A stretch of DNA of 64,000 bases from Treponema denticola ATCC 35405 (GTDB lineage: Bacteria; Spirochaetota; Spirochaetia; Treponematales; Treponemataceae). This document shows, one piece after another, positions 8,079-16,456 of the stretch (its first letter is position 1; every line of letters starts with the position of its first letter). The notes under the pieces were generated by a model. It saw only the letters and a list, made by a program, of their open reading frames with translations, ran no database searches and had not been told where the DNA came from. The DNA lies in NCBI RefSeq assembly GCF_000008185.1, contig NC_002967.9, positions 992,001 through 1,056,000 of the forward strand, in the 5' to 3' direction. The translations under genes were made by a program, and so were the position numbers.

Positions 8079-8255
8079 ACTGATACGTCGAAGATTGTTT
8101 TTTTTGAAGCAACGCAGAAGATGCCCGTATATTTTTAAAAGAAAGGTTGAAACCCGCACAAAACCGTGTTATACTGTACACTAATGACAGAAAAACACAC
8201 TGCCCGCAGTTACAAACATTCTCAGCAAAAAAATGCAAAAAGTTGTGAAAAACAC

Positions 8256-8284
8256 TTGACACGATATAAAGTATCGGTCAAAAT
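8256..8284 (+). promoter_or_regulatory. Probable promoter upstream of the tandem array
   Basis: TTGACA (8256-8261), a 17-nt spacer, CAAAAT (8279-8284). An alternative is TTGTGA/TATAAA slightly upstream. The predicted start point falls inside the 8-bp tandem repeat and gives the lipoprotein gene a leader of about 260 nt. Confidence 0.5.
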
Positions 8285-8285
8285 T

Positions 8286-8348
8286 CGCAGCCTCGCAGCC
8301 TCGCAGCCTCGCAGCCTCGCAGCCTCGCAGCCTCGCAGCCTCGCAGCT
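8286..8348 (+). repeat. 8-bp tandem repeat (CGCAGCCT), seven copies plus a partial one
   Basis: Seven perfect consecutive CGCAGCCT units followed by CGCAGCT. It begins directly after the -10 box of the probable promoter. Such arrays change length by replication slippage. Confidence 0.95.
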
Positions 8349-8403
8349 GAGGCCTTCCCATGCCTAAATAAATTTACAATCAAACACAAACAAATTTACT
8401 CAC

Positions 8404-8466
8404 ATAAAAAACCGCAACGCTCGCCAAGCCTTGAGCTTCGCTCAACTTCGCAAAGGATTATTAAGG
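8404..8466 (-). repeat. Dispersed repeat, copy 2
   Basis: The reverse complement matches 2881-2952: CTTAATAATC, TTTGCGAAGTTG, GCTCAAGGCTTGGCG and TTGCGGTTT. It contains its own hairpin, TTGAGC-ttc-GCTCAA (8431-8445). Confidence 0.65.
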
Positions 8467-8493
8467 ATTCCATTACAAAGACTCTCTTAAACC

Positions 8494-8527
8494 TCTTTGC
8501 GTCCTTGGCGTACTCAGCGGTTAAATT
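8494..8527 (-). repeat. TTTAACCGC-headed dispersed repeat (short form)
   Basis: The minus strand reads TTTAACCGCTGAGTACG and then CCAAGGACGCAAAGAGG. It lies just upstream of the lipoprotein's RBS. Confidence 0.55.
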
Positions 8528-8554
8528 AAAAATTAACTTTGATAGGAGGATTGT

Positions 8555-9700
8555 ATGACAAAGTTTAAAACAAAACACAAGGCACACGCCTTGAGAAAAA
8601 CGGGAGCCGCGGTGCTCATCACAGCCGCACTTTTGGCAGTAGGGCTGCTTTTTACCAGCTGCAAACAGGCATCGGGAAGCAACAGTTCAGATTCCGGCGG
8701 ATCAAGCGGAGGAGGAACTGTGCCCACACCGCCGAGCTATGACTTTCCAGAAATAACCCCGCCTGCAAACGGCATCGTAGGCGTTGACCCTAACTACCTC
8801 CCGACCGAAACTGACGATTATTTGAAAGGCGTATTCCGTGCCGGCCGCAAGGTAAAATTAAGCCCCTACAAGCTGGGCAAGACAGAGGTAACGTATGAGT
8901 TATGGCATTCTGTGCGTACATGGGCAGAAAGTAAAGGCTACAGCTTTGCAAACAAGGGACTTGAAGGCTGGGACGGCACAGGCGGTGGAGGTATTTGGCC
9001 TAACTATGCAAATATCGGCAAGCCTCCTACAACAAATAAAAATCATCCTGTAACGATGGTAGACTGGAGGGACTGCATAGTGTGGTGTAATGCGTATACT
9101 CAAATGATATATAGCTCCGAAGCCGAATGCGTATACCGTAAAAGCGATAGCGATCCTACGGTATTAAAAGATGCAACGGATGGAACTGCTTGCGATGCTG
9201 CATACGCCGATATGAATAAAAAAGGCTTTAGACTTCCGACCGAAGCCGAGTGGGAATATGCAGCCCGCTGTCAGGGAAGCGACAACACAAATGCGGCACA
9301 ATACGGAGATGTATGGCTTACCAAGCTGGACAGTGCAAGCGGAGCAAAAGCGAATTGGTGGTATGATGCCAAAGAAGCAGGAGCTGTTGCGTGGTATAAG
9401 GGTAATGCAGGCGATAAAACCCATCCGGTAGGAGGAAAAAGGGAGAATGCTCTTGGTCTATTTGACATGGCGGGAAATGTTTGGGAATGGTGTTTTGACC
9501 GGTATGACAGCATAGGAACAGGAGAGGTTACCGACCCGACCGGGGCAGCGTCGGGTACTAAGCGCGTCATACGCGGCGGCTGCTGGAACAGCACCAGCTG
9601 GTGCGGCGACAGGAACGACTGCACTGTAGGCTTTCGGGGCGACTGCAGTCCTGGCAGCGGGTACAACAGTGTTGGCTTCCGGCTGGCTTGGCGCCCTTGA
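8555..9700 (+). CDS. Formylglycine-generating-enzyme-fold lipoprotein with a hypervariable C-terminus (DGR target-like)
   Basis: A 381-aa protein. The signal peptide ends in a lipobox (LLFTSC, Cys about 28), then comes a Ser/Gly-rich linker and an FGE/SUMF1-type domain: GKTEVTYELW, NHPVTMVDWRDC, FRLPTEAEWEYAARC, NALGLFDMAGNVWEWC, and finally RVIRGGCWN and SVGFRLAW. This is the C-type-lectin variant used by treponemal variable proteins such as TvpA. Between GGCWN and VGFRL nearly every ligand-loop codon has the form NNC (AGC, ACC, TGC, GGC, GAC, TAC) and GC rises to about 60%, which is what adenine mutagenesis of an AAC-rich template leaves. AGGAGG precedes the ATG. It is probably surface exposed and is not expected to be a working sulfatase-maturation enzyme. 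Confidence 0.85.
   Translation: MTKFKTKHKAHALRKTGAAVLITAALLAVGLLFTSCKQASGSNSSDSGGSSGGGTVPTPPSYDFPEITPPANGIVGVDPNYLPTETDDYLKGVFRAGRKVKLSPYKLGKTEVTYELWHSVRTWAESKGYSFANKGLEGWDGTGGGGIWPNYANIGKPPTTNKNHPVTMVDWRDCIVWCNAYTQMIYSSEAECVYRKSDSDPTVLKDATDGTACDAAYADMNKKGFRLPTEAEWEYAARCQGSDNTNAAQYGDVWLTKLDSASGAKANWWYDAKEAGAVAWYKGNAGDKTHPVGGKRENALGLFDMAGNVWEWCFDRYDSIGTGEVTDPTGAASGTKRVIRGGCWNSTSWCGDRNDCTVGFRGDCSPGSGYNSVGFRLAWRP
9565..9700 (+). other. Candidate DGR variable region (VR) with initiation-type 3' end
   Basis: The 3' end of the lipoprotein gene from the RVIRGG codons to the stop. It is rich in NNC codons at the positions that face the ligand in C-type-lectin folds and much more GC-rich than the first two thirds of the gene. 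The last 30 bp (GGCTTCCGGCTGGCTTGG) are G/C-rich and could act as the initiation-of-homing segment. Confidence 0.6.
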
Positions 9701-9704
9701 GTTC

Positions 9705-9788
9705 ACGCATTTGTGCGTAGGCGGGTAAGCAGTGGAGGGCGCAGCGTAAGCCGCCCGTAACGGCGCACCTGCCAAAGCACAAATGCGT
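9705..9788 (+). repeat. Large inverted repeat directly behind the variable gene
   Basis: ACGCATTTGTGC (9705-9716) pairs perfectly with 9777-9788. The 60-nt interior holds further pairing (GGC/GCC next to the stem, GGGCG 9738-9742 with CGCCC 9752-9756). It begins 5 nt after the stop codon. A second dyad, CGGTGCAG/CTGCACCG (9794-9801 with 9826-9833), follows. Confidence 0.7.
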
Positions 9789-9824
9789 AGATGCGGTGCA
9801 GTACATTTTTGAGACAAAGTTTGA

Positions 9825-10484
9825 CCTGCACCGTGTAGCCGCTTTAGAGGCTCGAAAATTTTTTGGCTAAAAACGACGGTCGCATCCGATAATGCCTACC
9901 TTTCTTCCCAAGACGGCGTTATCTTTACCAAAGATAAAACCGAACTCCTCTGGTACCCGAAAGGCAAACCGGGTGCTTCTTACACCGTTCCTTCAGGCGT
10001 AATAGAATTGGAAGAGAACTCTTTTAGAGACATTGACGCACTGACTTCCGTTACGCTGCCGGACGGCTTAAAGGATATCGATAGATATGTGTTTTACGGC
10101 TGTCCCAACCTTGTAACACTTAACCTGCCGTCTTCGCTGAAATATATCGGCGGCATTTCAATTAGAGGCTTAAAAGTGAGCTCGATGGTTGTACCGGAAA
10201 ACATAAAAGTTCTTAACTGGTACGTTCTTTCGAACTGCCCTGAATTGACGTCGGTCGAGCTCCCCTCAACGCTTACCATAATGGACTTTTATGTCTTGTC
10301 TAGCGATCCTAAACTGAAGACGGTAACGTGCAAAGCGGCAAATCCGCCGGCTATTACGGCAGGCCAGCACGTGTTTGAAAACACGCCCATCGCATCTGCA
10401 AGGCTCCGCGTCCCCGCCGGCTCCAAAGCACTCTACCAAGCCGCAGAAGGCTGGAAAGACTTCGGTACGATTGTGGAGTTTTAG
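9825..10484 (+). pseudogene. 5'-truncated leucine-rich-repeat (BspA-like, LRR_5) gene fragment
   Basis: An open frame of 219 codons with BspA-type repeats: YTVPSGVIELEENSF, LTSVTLPDGLKDIDRYVF, CPNLVTLNLPSSLKYIGG and similar, ending in the family's closing segment (RVPAGSKALYQAAEGWKDF). There is no ATG and no RBS at the left end; the frame begins just after a stop in GC-rich inverted-repeat DNA, and the first in-frame candidate start is a TTG near 10008 inside a repeat unit. BspA-like proteins are surface adhesins, so this is most likely the 3' remnant of one, joined here by recombination. Translation from an upstream start cannot be excluded but is not supported. Confidence 0.75.
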
Positions 10485-10512
10485 AAATTGGTAATGCGCT
10501 AATTTATAATTC

Positions 10513-10546
10513 GGTTTATTCCCGGCTTCTGTGTCGGGGATAAACC
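10513..10546. terminator. Hairpin between the LRR fragment and the carboxypeptidase
   Basis: GGTTTAT (10513-10519) and CCCG pair with CGGGG and ATAAACC (10535-10546). It lies between convergent genes but lacks a T tract, so it is only a possible terminator. Confidence 0.4.
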
Positions 10547-10599
10547 TCGAGTTAACTCCTCATTATATTTATACGGATTATTTTAAAAAATGGTAAATA

Positions 10600-12036
10600 T
10601 TAAAAAAATCGATAAAAGCCGTCTATAAATTTTCTAAAAGATGAACCTTCTTTTATATCGAGCGGACAGATAAGAGGAATGGTTTTTAGCACAATGTCTG
10701 AATCTTTAATTCTATATTCTATACGGCCGATTTGCTGTCCTGCAAAAAGAGGCGCCCTTATTACATCAGGTAAAATTATAACTTGTTCTATATGCCTCTC
10801 ATCGTTTTTAAAAACCGTAAGATAGTCTTGCGAAAAGTCCTCATCGGCGAGGAGAGGCATAAAGGCTGAAGTTTTTACATTTAGGTTTGAACTTAGAACG
10901 CTTACACTTCTTTTAATTTTGTTGTGCTCCCTTATGTCAAAACTTTTAAAATTGTCGAATGCAAAATTCATAAGCTTTATGGAATTTTGCTCCCGCTTAA
11001 AAATTCCTTCGGTAAAGTTTTTGCCGTGACCGCCGAGGATGACCGCAATAAAACGCTCTCCGTTTTTTTGAGCCGTAAGCGAAATATTAAAACCGGACTC
11101 GTAAATAAAACCTGTTTTTAAACCGTCACAGCCTTCTATTTTTTTTAGGAGGGTATTGGTGGCAGGCTTAATTTGAAAATCCTTTAAACCGTCGGAGTTT
11201 TTTTTGATAAGAATATTGTGTTTTTGGGGATAGCTTATCTCATTTACCGAATGAAACTTTTTTAAGTTTTCGGGATATTGTTTTAAATAATGGAGGGAAA
11301 ATAAGGCAAAGTCCCTTGCCGTGGTTTGATTTTTTTCGCTTAAGCCCGAAGAATCTTCAAAGCGGGTGGATTTTAAGCCCATCGTTTTAACGGCCTCGTT
11401 CATTTTAAGCGTAAACTTTTCAATACTTCCTTCCGTAAGCAGGGCCGCCGCAAGGGCTGCATCATTCCCCGAGCAAACCGCCATTCCCCTTATCAGCTCT
11501 TCTATACTTAAACTTTGATTTTCTCCCAAGCCCATCCATGCCGCTCCTTTTGGCAGAAAAATTGCCCAAGCCTCCTCAGGCGGAAAAACAACCTTTTCCA
11601 AATCTTTAAACTGAGGCTTTTGAAGCATGGTATAAATTGTTACCAGCTTTGTAAGGGAGGCCGGAGGGATTATTTTATCGGCATTGGATTCGGCTAAAAT
11701 TGTACCGGTGTTTGCGTGAATAAGAATGTAGGACTCGGCATCTATTTTAGGTAATTCTATTTTTTTTGCCGAGGGGGCAATGTTAGAAGATGATGATTTT
11801 ACGGGCAAAAAATTTTCTATGGAATTAAGGGGCGGAAACTCCTTGTTAATCTTATGCCGGCTGTAAAAGGTTTTAAGAGCTGCCGTTTTTTCTTCTTGTG
11901 AAACCTCAAGAGGCTGTGCTTTTTTTAATTCCGAAACATGGAAAAAAATAAAGCCTGCAAGGCTCAATACACAAAAAAGCACAGCCCCAAAGAGAACAAA
12001 AATAAATTTTATAATTCCGTTTGTGCTGTGCTTCAT
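10600..12036 (-). CDS. dacA: D-alanyl-D-alanine carboxypeptidase (penicillin-binding protein 5 type)
   Basis: Trims the terminal D-Ala from peptidoglycan stem peptides in the periplasm. The 478-aa protein has one N-terminal membrane anchor (about residues 8-33) and a 90-residue linker. The serine-peptidase S11 domain follows: SxxK as S127-L-T-K130, SGN at 189-191 and KTG at 307-309 (DGLKTGFIYESG). A PBP5-type beta-rich C-terminal domain ends the protein (LFAGQQIGRIEYRI). It lies 32 bp downstream of asnS on the same strand without a promoter of its own that I can see, so the two are probably co-transcribed. Confidence 0.93.
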   Translation of the reverse strand: MKHSTNGIIKFIFVLFGAVLFCVLSLAGFIFFHVSELKKAQPLEVSQEEKTAALKTFYSRHKINKEFPPLNSIENFLPVKSSSSNIAPSAKKIELPKIDAESYILIHANTGTILAESNADKIIPPASLTKLVTIYTMLQKPQFKDLEKVVFPPEEAWAIFLPKGAAWMGLGENQSLSIEELIRGMAVCSGNDAALAAALLTEGSIEKFTLKMNEAVKTMGLKSTRFEDSSGLSEKNQTTARDFALFSLHYLKQYPENLKKFHSVNEISYPQKHNILIKKNSDGLKDFQIKPATNTLLKKIEGCDGLKTGFIYESGFNISLTAQKNGERFIAVILGGHGKNFTEGIFKREQNSIKLMNFAFDNFKSFDIREHNKIKRSVSVLSSNLNVKTSAFMPLLADEDFSQDYLTVFKNDERHIEQVIILPDVIRAPLFAGQQIGRIEYRIKDSDIVLKTIPLICPLDIKEGSSFRKFIDGFYRFF

Positions 12037-12068
12037 TTTTTTAAGGTCTTAAATTTTTTACTAAAAAA

Positions 12069-13490
12069 TTAGAACTCGGCTAATTTCGGTGCTCTGGGGA
12101 AGGGGATAACATCCCTTATGTTTCCCATACCCGTAACATAGAGGAGAAGCCTCTCAAACCCGAGCCCGAATCCCGAATGAGGAACCGTACCGTATCGGCG
12201 GAGGTCAAGGTACCACCAATAGTCTTCTTCTCTTAAACCCAATTCCTTAATCCTGCCCTGCAAAATATCAAGATTTTCTTCCCTTTCCGAGCCCCCGATT
12301 ATTTCGCCCAATCCCGGTACAAGCACATCCATCGCCCGCACCGTTTTTCCGTCCTCGTTTAACTTCATATAAAAGGACTTAATCTCCTTGGGATAGTTTG
12401 TAACAATTACCGGCCCCTTATAAACTTCTTCGGTCAAAAACCTTTCATGCTCGCTCTGGAGGTCGCAGCCCCAGTAGGGTTTAAACTCAAAGCGGTCAAT
12501 GTGCTTTTCAAGTTCGGCTATAGCTTCCGTGTAAGTAAGACGAGTAAAGGGCGTGTTTACAACATTTTTGAGCATCTCGATAAGCCCTTTTTTGATCCTT
12601 GAATCAAAAAATTCCAGATCCTCTTTGCACTTTTCCAAGGCCCATTTTAAAAGATAGACGATAAATTCTTCTGCCAGCTCCATGTTTTCTTTTATGGTAA
12701 AAAAGGACATTTCGGGCTCAACCATCCAAAATTCTGCAAGGTGTCGGCTTGTGTTCGAGTTTTCCGCTCTAAAAGTCGGGCCGAATGTGTAAATGCGCGA
12801 AAGGGCTGTCGCATAGGTTTCTCCTTCAAGCTGGCCTGAAACGGTCAAGTTAGCCTGCTTGCCGAAAAAATCTTGAGAATAATCTATTTTAAAAGAATCG
12901 GGATCCTTTTTTTCTTTTAGAGCTTTTTTTACGGTTTCTTCTATATCAAAGGTTGTAACATGGAACATTTCGCCTGCACCCTCGCAGTCCGAGCCGGTAA
13001 TAATCGGCGTATGCACATATTGAAAACCTCTTTCCTGAAAAAAGGTGTGGATTGCATAGGCCATCTGGCTTCTTATACGGGCAACAGCTCCAAAGGTATT
13101 GGTACGAGCCCTCAAGTGAGCTATGTCCCTTAAAAATTCCATGCTATGACGCTTTTTTTGTAAAGGATATTTTTCCTGATCAGCATCACCGAAGATATGG
13201 ATATTATTAGCCTGAAGCTCAACTCTTTGCCCTGCCGCAGGGGAGGGAACGAGATTGCCCGATACCTTTACCGAAACTCCGGTACCGGCCTTTTTTAAAA
13301 GAGCTTCAGTATTATTATCGAGACCTGTATCCCTGTCAAAGGTTGCCTGAATGGAGGCAAAACAAGAGCCGTCATTGATCTCGATAAAAACCAAATTCTT
13401 GGTTTCCCGCTTTGTACGAACCCAGCCGTAAACATCGATTGCTTGGCCTTTCGGTTCGGAGGTTAAAATATCTTTAATTAAATGTATCAT
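12069..13490 (-). CDS. asnS: Asparaginyl-tRNA synthetase
   Basis: Class IIb synthetase, 473 aa. The N-terminal OB-fold anticodon domain (about 1-110, [14 protein letters not shown]) is followed by the class II core: motif 2 [21 protein letters not shown] and motif 3 [16 protein letters not shown], ending in the AsnRS-typical [10 protein letters not shown]. The motif 2 loop and the ending distinguish it from AspRS. The start codon is 8 nt behind a TATAAT box with no Shine-Dalgarno sequence, so it is another predicted leaderless mRNA. dacA follows in the same direction. Confidence 0.98.
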   Translation of the reverse strand: MIHLIKDILTSEPKGQAIDVYGWVRTKRETKNLVFIEINDGSCFASIQATFDRDTGLDNNTEALLKKAGTGVSVKVSGNLVPSPAAGQRVELQANNIHIFGDADQEKYPLQKKRHSMEFLRDIAHLRARTNTFGAVARIRSQMAYAIHTFFQERGFQYVHTPIITGSDCEGAGEMFHVTTFDIEETVKKALKEKKDPDSFKIDYSQDFFGKQANLTVSGQLEGETYATALSRIYTFGPTFRAENSNTSRHLAEFWMVEPEMSFFTIKENMELAEEFIVYLLKWALEKCKEDLEFFDSRIKKGLIEMLKNVVNTPFTRLTYTEAIAELEKHIDRFEFKPYWGCDLQSEHERFLTEEVYKGPVIVTNYPKEIKSFYMKLNEDGKTVRAMDVLVPGLGEIIGGSEREENLDILQGRIKELGLREEDYWWYLDLRRYGTVPHSGFGLGFERLLLYVTGMGNIRDVIPFPRAPKLAEF

Positions 13491-13498
13491 ATAGATAT

Positions 13499-13526
13499 AT
13501 TATATGGTAAATTCCGATTCTGTCAA
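13499..13526 (-). promoter_or_regulatory. Promoter of asnS(-dacA)
   Basis: Minus strand TTGACA (13521-13526), a 16-nt spacer, TATAAT (13499-13504), both perfect. The ATG follows the -10 box after 8 nt. Confidence 0.85.
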
Positions 13527-13568
13527 GCAAGCCTTTTAAAATGGATTGACAAGATTTTATAAAATATC

Positions 13569-13597
13569 TTGACCCTATACTTGCTATGTGATAAAAT
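13569..13597 (+). promoter_or_regulatory. Promoter of the exported 319-aa protein gene
   Basis: TTGACC (13569-13574), a 17-nt spacer, TAAAAT (13592-13597). AGGAG lies in the leader just before the ATG at 13636. Confidence 0.65.
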
Positions 13598-13635
13598 CAT
13601 AAAACTTTAAGATTAACAAATAGGAGTTACATTTT

Positions 13636-14595
13636 ATGAAAAAACTTTTTATCGGTATCGTTTTGTGCTCGTTTTTATTTTTACCTTTGACTGCCCACGA
13701 AGAATCTCATAAAAGTCAATCTTCAGAACATTATAGTAATAAAAAAGTTGCCTATACTACAACCATAAATGCTATTGTTACATGGCCGCCTCAAGCCTTG
13801 GTAGGCGTAACTCAGAATTTTAAAGTTCCGCTTATGCAGTTTGATAATCCTTTGACAAAAGATAATAATATCAACTTTAAAATCGGGGCGGAATTGAGTC
13901 CCATAAGTTTTGAAGGAAAATTCGGCATTGTTTGGACGCCTATTGCTTTTTTGGAATTTTATACCGAGTCCCGTGTCGGATCAGGTTGGAATATTAAGAC
14001 TTTGTATGGTCTTGCCTTAAACAAAAATAATGCCGGTAAATCAAACTATATTCCGCTCAATTTCAGTAAATCCATATATTCTTTTTCTTTTGGAGGGGCT
14101 TTTCAATTTGACCTCGGTGCCGTAATTCCAAATGACTGGTCTCATGTGGTCTTCCGCACAGACCAAGCTGCGCTTTATAAGGCTATGAGCGGTGTAGATT
14201 CCGAAACATCGTGGCTTTATCAAGCCGATTCCGGAGAAAACCGTAACGGATGGAAATACCAGGCTTCATATCTTATAGGATATAAGATGCCTATATTTTT
14301 AGATTTAATTGCAATGAAAATAGATGTAGAAAAAAAACTGTTTGCTTCTCCCAAAGGGCTCGATAATAAAGTATGGGGTGAAAACCTATTCCTAACTACC
14401 TTCGGGCCCATCATTAATTTTAATATTAAAAAAGATTATAATATAATGCTTTTGGCTCAGTGGCAAACCAAGCCCCTTTATAAAGGCGGCGGTGAGGCGG
14501 ATTTTTACCAAACAAAGATTCTTGATACCGATAAAAAAACTCAAGTTAAATTTTATCAGGTCGGTATCGTTTTTTATATGAATATCAATAGATAA
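13636..14595 (+). CDS. Exported protein, probably an outer-membrane beta-barrel
   Basis: A 319-aa protein with a clear signal peptide (MKKLFIGIVLCSFLFLPLTAHE, cleavage near residue 20). I do not recognise the family. The mature part alternates aromatic/hydrophobic and polar residues in short strands (FKIGAELSPISFEGKFGIVW, FYTESRVGSGWN, FLDLIAMKIDV), and it ends with a strand rich in tyrosine and phenylalanine (VKFYQVGIVFYMNI). That is the look of an outer-membrane barrel of about 12-14 strands. It is monocistronic with its own promoter; the next gene begins 21 bp later. Confidence 0.6.
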   Translation: MKKLFIGIVLCSFLFLPLTAHEESHKSQSSEHYSNKKVAYTTTINAIVTWPPQALVGVTQNFKVPLMQFDNPLTKDNNINFKIGAELSPISFEGKFGIVWTPIAFLEFYTESRVGSGWNIKTLYGLALNKNNAGKSNYIPLNFSKSIYSFSFGGAFQFDLGAVIPNDWSHVVFRTDQAALYKAMSGVDSETSWLYQADSGENRNGWKYQASYLIGYKMPIFLDLIAMKIDVEKKLFASPKGLDNKVWGENLFLTTFGPIINFNIKKDYNIMLLAQWQTKPLYKGGGEADFYQTKILDTDKKTQVKFYQVGIVFYMNINR

Positions 14596-14616
14596 GAAAA
14601 TCGGCAGGAAATGGGA

Positions 14617-16392
14617 ATGAGAAGTAAGGCAGAAATAATACAAAAAATTAAAAATGCAGGGCTTGCCGCGAGGGAAGGAAGGTCTGCTCCTGTTCTTGCA
14701 ACCGTGTCGGGTGTTCTTTCTACAAAGCCTAATTTGATAAGGTACTGTGCCGATGAGCTTGGCTTCGGCCTTGTAACCACAAAGAGCTTTCAGGTGCTGC
14801 CCAATCCGGGAAATAGAGAACCTATCCTTTGTGAACCCGAATTGGGCTGTTTCGGTAATTCCGTCGGTCTTCGTAACTGCGGAATGGAACAGGCCGTAAA
14901 AGAACTAAAAGAGCTCCGCTCCTCATGGAAAACCGATTCTATTTTAAATGTTTCCCTTTCGGCCTCAAACCCTGAAGATTTTATCAGCCTTTTAAAGGGC
15001 TTTGAAGAATTAGCCGACTGCTTTGAGCTTAACTTTTCATGTCCCCATGCTTCGGCCGGCTTCGGTGCTTCCATAGGCTGCGACCCTGCGATTGCCGCGG
15101 AATACGTAAAAATCATAAAAAAAGCTCTCCCCGATTGTGCCGTGCCGATTTTTGTAAAGCTTACCCCCAATGTAGAAGATATAGGAGCCATAGCTTCCGC
15201 CGTAATCGAAGCAGGCGCAGACGGCATAACGGCTATCAACACCGTAGGCCCCAAGGTTTACATTGAGCCCCATTCCGGAAAGCCCATCTTGCAAAATAAA
15301 CTTGGCGGAAAGGGCGGCATGAGCGGTGCGTGGGTTTTCCCAAGGGCTTTGGAATGTATCGGGCAAATACGGAAGGCTGTAGGAGAAGAAATTCCTATAA
15401 TCGGAATGGGAGGCGTTATGACGGGTGCTCAAGCTGCCGAACTCGTTAGGGCCGGTGCCGATATAATAGGTATAGGTTCTGCCTGCGGCATGCTTGAACA
15501 AGACGATTTAAAACCTTTTTTTCAAAACCTTGCCTCGGATGCTCTAAACTGTATACGCGGTAAAGAAACCGATAAAACTTCTTCCTTTTTACGTAAAAAA
15601 AGGGCCTTGGAATACGAAGCAAAGACCATAGTAAAAATCGAAAAAGAAAGTGAAGATATCATTATAATTACCCTAAACGGGAAATGTAAATTCGAAGCAG
15701 GGCAGTTTGTGTTTTTATGGATTCCCGGAGCCGGCGAAAAGCCTTTTTCCCTTGCGGAAGCCGATCCTATAAGCCTTATCATAAAAAAACGCGGCCCCTT
15801 TACGGAAGCTCTTTTTGAGCTAAAAGCAGGAGATACAATCTATATGCGGGGCCTTTACGGCAAAGGAATAAAACCTCCTAAAACTGAAAATGCTCTTTTA
15901 ATTGCAGGCGGAACTGGTATTGCAGTCCTTCCTGCCCTTGCAAAACGCTTAAAAAAGCAAGGAGCCTTAGTCTCTACCTATGTGGGAACTTCCGAAGAAA
16001 TTAAAAAAAAGGAGCCCAACGGTATCGAAAAAATTCTTATTGAATGCGGCGCCTATAAAAAGGTTGCCGACAAGGGTGTTATCGGCAGGGTGCTAAACCA
16101 ATTCCAAAAAGACAATATTGAAGGAAATACCGGCCTCCCGATTCAGGGAAAAGCCGAAAAGATGGGCAAGCAGGACTTTTTTACGGCCTATCTGGTAGGG
16201 CCTATGATTTTTATGCGCAGGGCTTCCGAAATTCTTTTAAAATTGGGAGTCCGCAAATCTCAGATTTTTATGTCATTAGAGATGAACACGATGTGCGGGG
16301 TTGGTATTTGCGGAGAATGTTCTTGCGGAAATATCTTGACCTGCAAAAAGGGGACATTTGTCAGTCTTGATCAAATTGACTCCGTTTATTAG
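14617..16392 (+). CDS. pyrD: Dihydroorotate dehydrogenase fused to its electron-transfer subunit (PyrD-PyrK)
   Basis: Catalyses dihydroorotate to orotate in pyrimidine synthesis, with electrons passed to NAD. Residues about 1-310 are the class 1B FMN TIM barrel (FELNFSCPHASAG, PIIGMGGVMTGAQAAELV). Residues about 330-590 are a PyrK-like flavin/NAD domain (FEAGQFVFLWIPGAGEKPFSLA, IAGGTGIAVLPALAKRL), ending in the [2Fe-2S] cluster motif with cysteines in CGVGICGECSCG and a later C. In most bacteria these are two proteins; here they are one chain of 591 aa. The ATG at 14617 is preferred over 14611 because AGGAA ends at 14610. pyrE is 21 kb away. Confidence 0.92.
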   Translation: MRSKAEIIQKIKNAGLAAREGRSAPVLATVSGVLSTKPNLIRYCADELGFGLVTTKSFQVLPNPGNREPILCEPELGCFGNSVGLRNCGMEQAVKELKELRSSWKTDSILNVSLSASNPEDFISLLKGFEELADCFELNFSCPHASAGFGASIGCDPAIAAEYVKIIKKALPDCAVPIFVKLTPNVEDIGAIASAVIEAGADGITAINTVGPKVYIEPHSGKPILQNKLGGKGGMSGAWVFPRALECIGQIRKAVGEEIPIIGMGGVMTGAQAAELVRAGADIIGIGSACGMLEQDDLKPFFQNLASDALNCIRGKETDKTSSFLRKKRALEYEAKTIVKIEKESEDIIIITLNGKCKFEAGQFVFLWIPGAGEKPFSLAEADPISLIIKKRGPFTEALFELKAGDTIYMRGLYGKGIKPPKTENALLIAGGTGIAVLPALAKRLKKQGALVSTYVGTSEEIKKKEPNGIEKILIECGAYKKVADKGVIGRVLNQFQKDNIEGNTGLPIQGKAEKMGKQDFFTAYLVGPMIFMRRASEILLKLGVRKSQIFMSLEMNTMCGVGICGECSCGNILTCKKGTFVSLDQIDSVY

Positions 16393-16456
16393 CTGCCCTT
16401 ATTGCAAATTATCCTATGGAATTTTACTTGATACTCTAGACTTTTTTTTTACATTA

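Noticed and set aside
8286-8348. CRISPR array
   Set aside because: The units are 8 bp and contiguous without spacers, and no cas gene is present.
8166-8558. 130-codon frame encoding repeated RSLAASQP units
   Set aside because: The repeat is only the 8-bp tandem array read in triplets; there is no RBS, and the frame crosses a promoter and two dispersed repeats.
15037-15501. 154-codon minus-strand frame inside the PyrD-PyrK gene
   Set aside because: Glycine/tyrosine-rich antisense of the barrel domain, with no start signal.
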